A DNA stretch of 64,000 nucleotides from JAAXHH01 sp965225915 (GTDB lineage: Bacteria > JAAXHH01): positions 434,001 through 498,000 of the forward strand of contig OZ245326.1 of assembly GCA_965225915.1 (NCBI GenBank). The letters are read 5' to 3'. Under the pieces are notes generated by a model, which saw only the letters and a list, made by a program, of their open reading frames with translations, did not search any database and was not told the origin of the DNA. The position numbers were made by a program, and so were the translations under genes. Below are positions 52,015 to 60,355 of the stretch, one piece after another (within the stretch, counting starts at the first letter, position 1; the number at the start of each line of letters is the position of its first letter).

Positions 52015-53181
52015 ATGGACCTATCGCTGAAATACGGGCTCAATCCCCATCAGCATCCCGCTAAGCTGACTCTCCCGTCTCCTTCGCCGCTGCGCGTGCT
52101 GAACGGAAAGCCGGGTTACGTCAATATCATTGATGCCATGGGTGCCTGGCAGCTCGTCCGAGAACTGAAGGAAGCCACGGGCGTAGCAAGCGCGGCGTCC
52201 TTCAAGCATGCCAGTCCCGCGGGAGCGGCAATCACGGGAAACTTGGACGAAACTTACCTGGCTTCGCAGTTCCTGTCTAGGAAGGAGCTTTCGCCCGTGG
52301 CTTCCGCCTATGTGCGGGCCCGGGGCGGCGATCGCATGTGTTCTTTCGGGGACTGCGCGGCCGTGAGCGAGGTGGTGGACCGGTCCCTGGCCGGTCTGCT
52401 GAAAAGGGAGATATCGGACCTGATCATCGCGCCGGGTTACGAACCCGACGCGTTGGAGGTGCTCAGGGCGAAGAAGGGCGGGGGATATCTCGTGATGGAG
52501 ATCGATCCGGACTACGAGCCCTCTGAGGTAGAGCAAAGAACGCTGTTCGGTCTTCAACTGGAACAGCCCCGCAACGACGCGGTCATCAATCGGGAGACCT
52601 TTTCCAATGTAGTCACGGGCAACAGGGATATTCCAGATACCGTCCTCGACACCCTCGTCGTAGCGACCATCGCCCTCAAGTACACCCAGTCCAATTCCAT
52701 GTGCGTGGCGTACGAGGGCCAGGTGATCGGCATGGGCGCGGGTCAACAGTCCCGCATCCATTGCACGCGGCTGGCCTGCGACAAGGCCGACAAGTGGTTT
52801 CTGCAACTGCATCCTCGGACGCTGGATCTCGCCTTCCGCGAAGGAGTCAAGCGCACCGATAAAACTATCACAGTGGACCAGTACCTCCTCTGGGACCAGC
52901 TCTCCGATACGGAAGAGACCCGAATGCTGGCCGACCTTGACGAACGCCCCGAACCGATCTCGGCTGAGGAACGCCGGGCGCATCTCTCATGCTTCGACGG
53001 GATCTGCCTGTCGTCGGACGCCCTGATCCCTTTCCGTGACAACATCGACCGGGCAAGCCGCAGCAACGTGCGGTACGTGGCCCAGACGGGCGGATCGACG
53101 CGGGACGATGGCGTGACCGAGGCAGCGGACGAATACGGCATGGTGATGGCCCACACCGGCCTGCGTCTGTTTCTCCACTAG
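52015..53181 (+). CDS. Stand-alone AICAR transformylase (PurH C-terminal domain only)
   Basis: Adds the last formyl group of purine synthesis to AICAR using 10-formyl-THF. 388 residues. MDLSLKYGLNPHQHPAK is the family start, ASFKHASPAGAA contains the catalytic Lys-His pair, and YTQSNSMCVAYEGQVIGMGA followed by GQQSRIHCTRLACDKADKWF are signature regions. Ordinary PurH is about 520 residues with an N-terminal IMP cyclohydrolase domain (MGS-like); that domain is absent here, so cyclisation must be done by another protein. It has its own promoter and no purine neighbours. Confidence 0.9.
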   Translation: MDLSLKYGLNPHQHPAKLTLPSPSPLRVLNGKPGYVNIIDAMGAWQLVRELKEATGVASAASFKHASPAGAAITGNLDETYLASQFLSRKELSPVASAYVRARGGDRMCSFGDCAAVSEVVDRSLAGLLKREISDLIIAPGYEPDALEVLRAKKGGGYLVMEIDPDYEPSEVEQRTLFGLQLEQPRNDAVINRETFSNVVTGNRDIPDTVLDTLVVATIALKYTQSNSMCVAYEGQVIGMGAGQQSRIHCTRLACDKADKWFLQLHPRTLDLAFREGVKRTDKTITVDQYLLWDQLSDTEETRMLADLDERPEPISAEERRAHLSCFDGICLSSDALIPFRDNIDRASRSNVRYVAQTGGSTRDDGVTEAADEYGMVMAHTGLRLFLH

Positions 53182-53300
53182 CACGGGCTCCGCTGAATGT
53201 TCCGTTCCGCATCGCGGAAGTCGAAGAAACTCACATACCGAATAAATCCCACATCCTACCTGTACCTAACACGATCCCAAGTACCAGGAGGACCGATTCG

Positions 53301-55120
53301 ATGACTGGTAAAAGACCCAATGTCGTCCTGGTCATTACAGACGACCAGGGCTATGGCGACCTGGGATGCACGGGCCATCCGTGGTTGAAGACACCCTGTA
53401 TCGACGCCTTTCACGACGACGCGGTGCGACTCAACGACTTCCACGTATCGCCCCTGTGCACCCCGACGCGGGGGGCGCTGATGACAGGCCGCCGGCCCGT
53501 ACGGAACGGAGCCTGGGCGACCTGCTGGGGCCGGTCCATCCTACGGAGGACGGAGACGACCATGGCGGACGTCTTCGGCGCCGCGGGCTACCGAACCGCG
53601 ATGTTCGGCAAGTGGCACCTGGGCGACAACTATCCCTACCGGCCCCAGGACCGGGGTTTCCAGCACGTGGTGGCCCACAAGGGCGGCGGTGTGGGACAGA
53701 CCCCCGATTTCTGGGGAAACAACTACTTTGACGACACCTATTTTCACAACGGTGAACCCGTAGAGCACGCCGGGTACTGCACGGACGTGTGGTTCGACGA
53801 GGCGATCCATTTCATCGAGCAGTGCGCTGGAGGACAGTCCGGGAAGCGTCAGCGGAGCTCAGAGCCGGCGAAAGCGCGTACAAAGGGAACTCACCCGGCG
53901 AAGACGCGCCGTTCTTCGTCTATCTCGCGACCAACGCGCCGCACACCCCCTATCTCGTGTCCGAGGAATACGCACACACTTACCGGGACAATCCAAACGT
54001 ACCGGAACCGGCTTTTTGCGGCATGATCGCGAACATCGACGATAACTTTGGTCGGCTGCGGCGAACGCTTGCAGAACTGGGCCTGGAAGAAAACACCATC
54101 CTGGTCTTTATGACCGACAACGGCAGTTCCGGCGGCAGCGAACTGGATGACGACCAATACGCGGTCCGTGGATACAACGCTGGGATGCGGGGCAAGAAGG
54201 GCTCTTACTACGATGGCGGCCACCGCGTGCCCTTCCTGCTTCGTTGGCCCGGCGGTGGTCTCGGGGCCGGAAGGGACGTCGACGAAATGACCCTCCACGT
54301 CGATGTGCTGCCCACGTTCATCGAACTGTGCGGCCTGAGCGCGCCTTCAGACCTTGCGTTTGATGGACAGAGCATGGCGCCGCTGCTGCATGGCGACCGG
54401 GCGGGCCTGCCCGGCGACCGCGTCCATTTCCTTCAGTATCGGCAGGACACCGTACCACCGGAGAAATGGACCAACGCCGTCATGACGCGCCGATGGCGAC
54501 TGGTCAGGGGAAAAGAGCTGTACGACATCAAGGCCGATCCCGGTCAGCATAGGGACGTGGCAAAGGACCATCCCGACGTGGTGGACCAACTGCGTAGCGC
54601 CCATGATGCGTGGTGGGAAGAGATCGCGCCGGGGCTGGAAACATACTGTCCCATCACCCTCGGCGATCCGGCCGAGAATCCCACGCGCCTGTGCGCCATG
54701 GACGTTCTCGGCGACGTGGCCTGGCACCAGACCCACATCGCCCAGGCCAAGGAAAGCACCGGAACCTGGGCCGTAGAGATTGAGCGGGCAGGCCGCTACC
54801 GATTCTCCCTCCGCCGTTGGCCCTCAGAGCGTGAACTGGCCATCGATGGAACGATCCCTCCCGAGGAAGCGCGGTATCTCATCTACGCCCCGGAGGACGC
54901 CGACACCGTGAAGATACAACCCATCGAAGCGCGTCTGAAACTATACGACGAAGAACACCGGAATTCCTTGGAAACCGGCGATGAAGCCGCCGTGTTCACC
55001 CTCGATGTCTCTCGTAAGGGCACGACTATCCTGAATGCTTCGTTCATCGACGAAGCAGGAGCAGCCCAGGGTGCATATTACGTGGATATAGAGCGACTGG
55101 ACGAAGACCGGGATATCTGA
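53301..55120 (+). pseudogene. Arylsulfatase-family sulfatase, frameshifted at about 53.83-53.90 kb
   Basis: Hydrolyses sulfate esters. The first part (from ATG 53301, GGAGG upstream) has the metal ligands VITDDQGYGDLG, the formylglycine site PLCTPTRGALMTG (C-x-P-x-R, Cys53) and FGKWHLGDNYPYRPQDRGF. The frame then derails and the text resumes, one base out, as DAPFFVYLATNAPHTPY through DNGSSGG, YDGGHRVPFLLRWPGG and a C-terminal sandwich domain to 55120. One base is missing between about 53826 and 53900. About 605 residues when repaired. There is no signal peptide, so it is cytoplasmic or the substrate is imported. The maturation enzyme is not in the window. Confidence 0.85.
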
Positions 55121-55163
55121 CGGCTTGCCGCACAGGGCGATCTTGCTGGCGGAAACGGGCGGG

Positions 55164-56102
55164 CTAAACGGCTGCGGAACGGCTGATTCCAAGTGCCTCG
55201 ACGAATCGTTCGATCGACGTTTCCAGTCCATCGATCAGTCCCTCGTCGAAGGCCGTCAGGCTGGCGTCCGTTGAACGGCAGCGGGTCGTTATGGGCAGGC
55301 CGATACGCTGCAGGTACCTTTTGCAGGTCACGAGGTACTTGTTGCTCACGACCGGCGCCAGGGAGGTCATCATCCGTTGTACTTCCTCCGCCGTTTCCGG
55401 CTGTTCGTGGTACTCGGCACACAGCCAGGCAAACAACTCGGGAAAAACATTGGCCGCAACGGGAGAAATACCGGCGGCCCCGTAGCGAAGGCTTTCGAGG
55501 CCCGTTTCAAAGTGGGCGTTGTAGACACCGAGCCGCGTGTTACGTACGGCGTCGATCTTCAGACGGAGCAGATCGATGTCACAGACGGTGTCCTTATGAT
55601 AGAGGAATCTACCGGTGCCGCCGAGATGACCGAAGAGTCCGGGCGACAGTCGCCGGTGATAGGGCGTCGGACACTCGTAAAGTCCCAGCGGAACAGGGTC
55701 TGTCAGCTCGAGCAGCCGTTCCATGTTCCGCTTTAGTATATCCTCGTCCTCGTTCCTGTCGGCCAGGAGGCAAACGATGACAACCACCGCGTCCACTCCC
55801 GTATCGGCCATGCGCCTGACAAAAGCGGCCTGATCCTCGACGGGGCCGCCGAAGGTGCCTGTGGCTACTACGGGCACCCGGCCGCCAGCCCGGTTTACGA
55901 CGCGCCGGGTAACGTCCAGGCGCTCTCCATCGTCCAGGTCGAACATCTCGGTGGAACCACAGCAGGCGAACAGTCCCGCGGACCCCCGTTCTATGTACCA
56001 GTCGGTAAGGGCGTCCACGCCGGGCCAGTCGATGGATCCATCCTCGTGAAAGGCGTTGAGCATCACCGGCCAGAGGCCGTGGGGCAGTGTCTGAATTGGC
56101 AT
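55164..56102 (-). CDS. DapA/NanA-family aldolase (dihydrodipicolinate synthase-like)
   Basis: Class I TIM-barrel aldolase of 312 residues. Visible: GLWPVMLNAFHEDGSIDWPG (strand 1), GLFACCGSTEMFDLDDGER, the conserved Tyr in LGLYECPTPYHR, and the Schiff-base lysine in RFLYHKDTVCDID. Family members are aldolases or dehydratases for pyruvate-derived keto acids and acid sugars; the DapA GTTGE-type loop is changed to CCGSTEM, so lysine synthesis is unlikely. The gene has its own strong promoter and converges on the sulfatase gene. Confidence 0.85.
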   Translation of the reverse strand: MPIQTLPHGLWPVMLNAFHEDGSIDWPGVDALTDWYIERGSAGLFACCGSTEMFDLDDGERLDVTRRVVNRAGGRVPVVATGTFGGPVEDQAAFVRRMADTGVDAVVVIVCLLADRNEDEDILKRNMERLLELTDPVPLGLYECPTPYHRRLSPGLFGHLGGTGRFLYHKDTVCDIDLLRLKIDAVRNTRLGVYNAHFETGLESLRYGAAGISPVAANVFPELFAWLCAEYHEQPETAEEVQRMMTSLAPVVSNKYLVTCKRYLQRIGLPITTRCRSTDASLTAFDEGLIDGLETSIERFVEALGISRSAAV

Positions 56103-56466
56103 GGCATTGCTTCCTTTAGTTTGTCGGCCGGTTTCAAGTAATCCGCGTCGCGGTATGGTTCAGGGATCATATCGTTACTCCGTCTCCGGTGTCAAGGATA
56201 ACCGGGTCGAGTCCGGGCACAGTATGAGTACGTGGAGGATAACTGCGTCAGGTGCGCGGCAAACGCGCGTCAGGCGCATCCCGTCCTGTACCGAATACCG
56301 GGACGCGGGTACGGGATAGCGATGGCGCATCCTGTTGTCCTTTACACCTGCCGACCCCGGAAGTATATTTTTCGGGTAGCGAGTCTGGTATCGCGTTGGG
56401 GTGATCATCCCTCTTCGTCACGGTACAAAAACCCGGCATAGGACCGGTTCAAACCGGAAGAATACC
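56103..56466. other. Divergent intergenic region, 364 bases
   Basis: Holds the leftward promoter of the aldolase gene (56166-56195). A GC-rich remainder shows no RNA gene or convincing rightward promoter; AGTATATTTTT at 56362-56372 may be part of one for the threonine synthase gene. Confidence 0.45.
56166..56195 (-). promoter_or_regulatory. Promoter of the DapA-family gene
   Basis: On the minus strand TTGACA (56195-56190), 18 bases, TATGAT (56171-56166): perfect -35 and 5/6 -10, about 63 bases upstream of the ATG. Confidence 0.7.
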
Positions 56467-57771
56467 ATGTCCGTTCTCGGCCTCACCTGCACCCGTTGCG
56501 GTGCCCAGTTTCCCCTGGAACCGATGTTCTTCGGCTGCCCGGCCTGCGCGAACCAGGCGGACCAGGCGAACGAGGCGGACCAGACGAACGAGGCGGACCA
56601 GGCGGACCGCTACGCGGCCGCGTTGACCGTGGCCTACGACTACAAGGCGATCGCGTCCGACCTGAACGTGGAGGATTGGGGCCGTGCAGGTCACGGTATC
56701 TGGCGTTTCGACGCGCTGCTTCCGTTGCGGGATCCGGCGGCGCAGATCTCCCTCGGCGAGGGGAATACGGCACTTGTGCGACCCCGGGCGGTGTGTGAAG
56801 CCACCGGGCTTACGAACCTGTACATCAAGAACGAGACGACCAACCCCACCTGGGCCTTCAAGGACCGATTCCACGCTTCCTCCGTATCCATGGCGAGGTC
56901 CCTGGGCTATACCCGCATCACGGCCAGTACCACGGGCAACCACGGCGCCTCAGCCGCGGCCTATTCCACCGCCGCCGGCATGGATTCCTGCATCATCCTC
57001 TGCCATCCCGAGTCATCGATGCTGCAGCGAGATATGATCGCCCTGTACGGAGGTCACGCCTTCGTGCTGGAAGACCGGTTCCAGTACCTGGACACGTTGA
57101 TTAGAGACCATGGCTACTATCCCTCGACGACCATGACGCCCATGCCGACAGGCACGCCCTTCGGGGTCGAGGGGTACAAGACCATCGCCTTCGAAATCTA
57201 CGTGCAACTCGGCGGCCGCGTTCCGGATCGAATGTTCTGCCCCATCGCCGCGGGCGACGCGCTGTACGGTCCGTGGAAAGGATTCAACGAGATTCATACG
57301 CTGGATCTCGTCGATCGGAAACCGGTCATGCACGGCGTGCAACCAGCGGGATGCAACCCCTACGTTCAGTCTTTCCGTCAGGGACGCAGTGACGTAATCG
57401 TCCACCCCGATCCGAGTTCCATCGCCCTGTCCATACGGGACGACACAGGGGGGCCTGCGGCACTGCAGGCCATCTACGATTCCGGCGGTGACGCGACCGA
57501 TGTCACCGAGGACGATATTATCGAGGCGGTGCGCCTGCTCGCGAAGAGCGGATACCTCGTCGAACCTTCGTCGGCGGCATCCGTCGCCGGGGCCGTCAAG
57601 GCCGCCCGTGCGGGTCGCCTCGCCTCCGACGAGACCGTCGTGTGCCTGGTCACCGGCTCGGGCGCCAAGTGGCCAGAAGTCATGTCTGAACTCGTAGATC
57701 GCGACGCGCCCATCGAGCCCTCCTGGGAAGAGATTAAGGAACGGACCGGTCTCGATATCGCGCCTCGATAA
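56467..57771 (+). CDS. Threonine synthase-family PLP enzyme with zinc ribbon
   Basis: PLP-dependent beta/gamma-elimination enzyme, most likely threonine synthase (O-phosphohomoserine to threonine). 434 residues. An N-terminal zinc ribbon (LTCTRCGAQFPLEPMFFGCP, AC) is followed by a short charged repeat, then the core: NPTWAFKDRFHASSVSM (PLP Lys), TASTTGNHGASAAAYSTA (phosphate loop), GTPFGVEGYKTIAFEIY and VTGSGAKWPEV. The ATG at 56467 has GGAAGA upstream; the frame is open to 56401 without a ribosome-binding site. Genes of neighbouring threonine steps are not adjacent. Confidence 0.85.
   Translation: MSVLGLTCTRCGAQFPLEPMFFGCPACANQADQANEADQTNEADQADRYAAALTVAYDYKAIASDLNVEDWGRAGHGIWRFDALLPLRDPAAQISLGEGNTALVRPRAVCEATGLTNLYIKNETTNPTWAFKDRFHASSVSMARSLGYTRITASTTGNHGASAAAYSTAAGMDSCIILCHPESSMLQRDMIALYGGHAFVLEDRFQYLDTLIRDHGYYPSTTMTPMPTGTPFGVEGYKTIAFEIYVQLGGRVPDRMFCPIAAGDALYGPWKGFNEIHTLDLVDRKPVMHGVQPAGCNPYVQSFRQGRSDVIVHPDPSSIALSIRDDTGGPAALQAIYDSGGDATDVTEDDIIEAVRLLAKSGYLVEPSSAASVAGAVKAARAGRLASDETVVCLVTGSGAKWPEVMSELVDRDAPIEPSWEEIKERTGLDIAPR
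56557..56610 (+). repeat. In-frame 18-bp tandem repeat, three copies, in the threonine synthase gene
   Basis: GCGGACCAGGCGAACGAG-type units repeated three times, encoding ADQANE, ADQTNE and ADQADR just after the zinc ribbon. The unit length keeps the frame, so the linker can change length. Confidence 0.85.
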
Positions 57772-57844
57772 TCACTTCGGGTTTGAATCCCATTCGCACG
57801 GTAACAGCCCTGCATCTGCCGCAGAAGAAACCCTCCTGATCGAT

Positions 57845-60355
57845 ATGAAACCCAATTCTCCGACCACGCCCCTGTATTTGCTCGCCGACGACCTCGCCGG
57901 CGCCCATGACGCCGCAATCCCCTTCGCGAAGCGGGGATTCGCCGTGGCAGTTATTTCCGATCCATACCGATTGAATCGATTCGATTCGGCGGACATCGTC
58001 GTGCTGGACACAAACACCCGTTCCAGCGGCGAGGCAGAGGCCATCGAGCGCGTGGGCGCAGCCTGCAAGTCGATACGGGCTCGATCGGGATCGATCATAT
58101 ACAAGAAAATCGACTCGACGCTCAGGGGACACGTCGCCCTCGAGCTCGATCTGGTCTGCAGCATGATGGACTTCAGCCTGGCTGTATGCGCACCGGCTTT
58201 CCCTGAATTGGGTCGGACCACGGTCGGTGGCTATCAACTGCTTCACGGAGTTCCGGTAGGGTGTGACGACATGGCGGGTCCCGACATCCCGCCACAACAT
58301 GCCAGCATCCCAGATCTCCTGGGGAACACTTCCAGCCGTGAGACGGTCCACATCGATATGAAAGCCGTCCTGGGCGGTTCGGCAGCCATCCTGCGGGCGA
58401 TCGCCGAGATCAAGACCGACCAGGGGACCACGGCGGTGGTGGACATGGCCGAACCCAGGTACTGGAACGGGGTGCTGGACGCGGTCCTTGGAGACTGTAC
58501 CGAATCAACTGATGCGCGATCTCCGGTGACTCAGATGGGATCAACGCTGCTCTGCGGTTCCGCTGGCATGGCCGGCGCCCTCGCGGAAAGGCTGGCGGAG
58601 ACGCAAAATCCGCGCACCTCCGCATCATCGCGGAGACCGCGCCCATCGGTGCCCACGCAGATACAGAAGGACAGTCCCGTCCTTGTTTTCGCCTGCAGCC
58701 TGCACGACACAACGGTCCGCCAGATCGAGGCAGTAAGCGGTCGAAAATCGGCGGCTATTTGCCCCTTCGATCCCCTGTTGATCGTCAATGGGCAAAACCG
58801 CCGCGATGAGGTGGAACGCGTGGTAAAACTCGCCGCTGAGGCGTTGGCGGATGGACGGAACGCGATCTTGATCCCGAAACGGCCCAACCAGTCCAACCTT
58901 CAGGAATGGTTCAATCGGCTGGCGGAGGAAGCCGGTGCTCGCGATCCCGCTTCGATGGTCATCGAGAACCTGGGCGCAGTCGCGCGCCGCCTGTTCGCAA
59001 GCATGGACCTGGGCGGCCTCGTACTCACGGGAGGAGAGACCGCGGGCCGCGTTTTTCGCGAACTGGACAGCGACGGCGCATGGATCCTCGACGGAATTGA
59101 CACGGGCGTAGCCCTGGCCGTAGTGACGGGCGGCCCCCACGATGGGATGCAGGTGGTCATAAAGCCCGGATCCTACGGCGACGATAGTACACTGGTGAAA
59201 GCCATGGATCGACTTTCCTCACACACCGGTAACGAACGCAGCGGCAGCAATCGTGGACGTGTTATGCGTAAAGGGAGCGGTACTGATGAGCGGCCGGTCA
59301 TCGGCATTACCCTGGGCGATCCGAACGGCGTGGGACCGGAGATAATCGCCAGGAACCTGTCGCAGGACTGGGTCTACGATCTATGTCGCCCGCTGGTCAT
59401 CGGGAATGACAAAGTAATGCGCCGGGCCCTGCCACTGGCGGAGGGCGATTCTATGGATAACCACGACGGCAGATCGACCGGCCGCAGACTGGATATCCAC
59501 TTGATCGACCGTCCTGAAACGGGCTTTTACCGCATTGGCACGGTGGACGTCCTGAACGCCTTGGACATGGAAATCGACGGACTGATCCCGGGACGGGTAC
59601 AGCCCGAAGCCGGACGCCTTGCAGTAGAGTCCGTTCAGCTAGCCGCTCGGCTTGCGATGACCGGCGAAATCGGGGCCATAGTCACCGCGCCGCTCAACAA
59701 GGAGGCCATGGGCCTTGCGGGTTACACTTATCCAGGCCACACCGAATTGCTGGCCGATATCACGGGTACGAGAAAGTACCGGCTTTCGCTGGCCTTCGAC
59801 GGGATCCTGGTATCCCACGCGACGACCCACGTCTCCCTTCGAGACGCCATCGCCGGTCTGTCGGAGGAGGCAATCCTTGTCACCGTGGACCTGGTCGGCC
59901 GCGCGCTGGTCGGCATGGGCGTGGCAGAGCCGCGGATTGCCGTCTGCGGACTGAATCCCCATGCCGGCGAAGGCGGCCTCTTCGGGGACGAGGAAATCCG
60001 GATCATCGCACCAGCCCTCGAGAAGGCGCGCGCGAGGGGTTGGCGGATCATGGGTCCTTTGCCGCCGGACACTGTTTTCATGCGGGCGCGCAAAGGCGAT
60101 TTCGACGGAATCGTCGGGATGTACCACGACCAAGGGCATATCCCGGTCAAGGCCATCGCCTTCGACCGCACCGTTAACGTGACCCTGGGTCTGCCGATCA
60201 TCCGCACCTCCGTGGATCATGGCACCGCTTTCGATATCGCGGGCAAGGGCATCGCCGACGCCGGCAACCTGGGAGAGGCGCTGCGGCTGGCCGTGCAACT
60301 GGTCGGCAATCGGTGGTCGGTCGGATCGACATCAGGAGAGAAGGCTACGCGATGA
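57845..60355 (+). CDS. Fusion of four-carbon acid-sugar kinase (OtnK/DUF1537) and PdxA2-type dehydrogenase
   Basis: 836 residues in two enzymes. Residues 1-455 are an OtnK/DtnK-type kinase (YLLADDLAGAHDAAIPFAK, KKIDSTLRGHVALELD, GGLVLTGGETAGRVFREL, IKPGSYGDDSTLVKAMD). Residues about 483-830 are a PdxA-family dehydrogenase (IGITLGDPNGVGPEIIARN, YPGHTELLADITGTRKYRL, MYHDQGHIPVKAIAF, TSVDHGTAFDIAGKGIAD; the three His are metal ligands). In known pathways the kinase phosphorylates threonate or erythronate and PdxA2 oxidises and decarboxylates the product to dihydroxyacetone phosphate; the two are normally separate neighbours. The stop overlaps the next gene by ATGA. Confidence 0.9.
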   Translation: MKPNSPTTPLYLLADDLAGAHDAAIPFAKRGFAVAVISDPYRLNRFDSADIVVLDTNTRSSGEAEAIERVGAACKSIRARSGSIIYKKIDSTLRGHVALELDLVCSMMDFSLAVCAPAFPELGRTTVGGYQLLHGVPVGCDDMAGPDIPPQHASIPDLLGNTSSRETVHIDMKAVLGGSAAILRAIAEIKTDQGTTAVVDMAEPRYWNGVLDAVLGDCTESTDARSPVTQMGSTLLCGSAGMAGALAERLAETQNPRTSASSRRPRPSVPTQIQKDSPVLVFACSLHDTTVRQIEAVSGRKSAAICPFDPLLIVNGQNRRDEVERVVKLAAEALADGRNAILIPKRPNQSNLQEWFNRLAEEAGARDPASMVIENLGAVARRLFASMDLGGLVLTGGETAGRVFRELDSDGAWILDGIDTGVALAVVTGGPHDGMQVVIKPGSYGDDSTLVKAMDRLSSHTGNERSGSNRGRVMRKGSGTDERPVIGITLGDPNGVGPEIIARNLSQDWVYDLCRPLVIGNDKVMRRALPLAEGDSMDNHDGRSTGRRLDIHLIDRPETGFYRIGTVDVLNALDMEIDGLIPGRVQPEAGRLAVESVQLAARLAMTGEIGAIVTAPLNKEAMGLAGYTYPGHTELLADITGTRKYRLSLAFDGILVSHATTHVSLRDAIAGLSEEAILVTVDLVGRALVGMGVAEPRIAVCGLNPHAGEGGLFGDEEIRIIAPALEKARARGWRIMGPLPPDTVFMRARKGDFDGIVGMYHDQGHIPVKAIAFDRTVNVTLGLPIIRTSVDHGTAFDIAGKGIADAGNLGEALRLAVQLVGNRWSVGSTSGEKATR

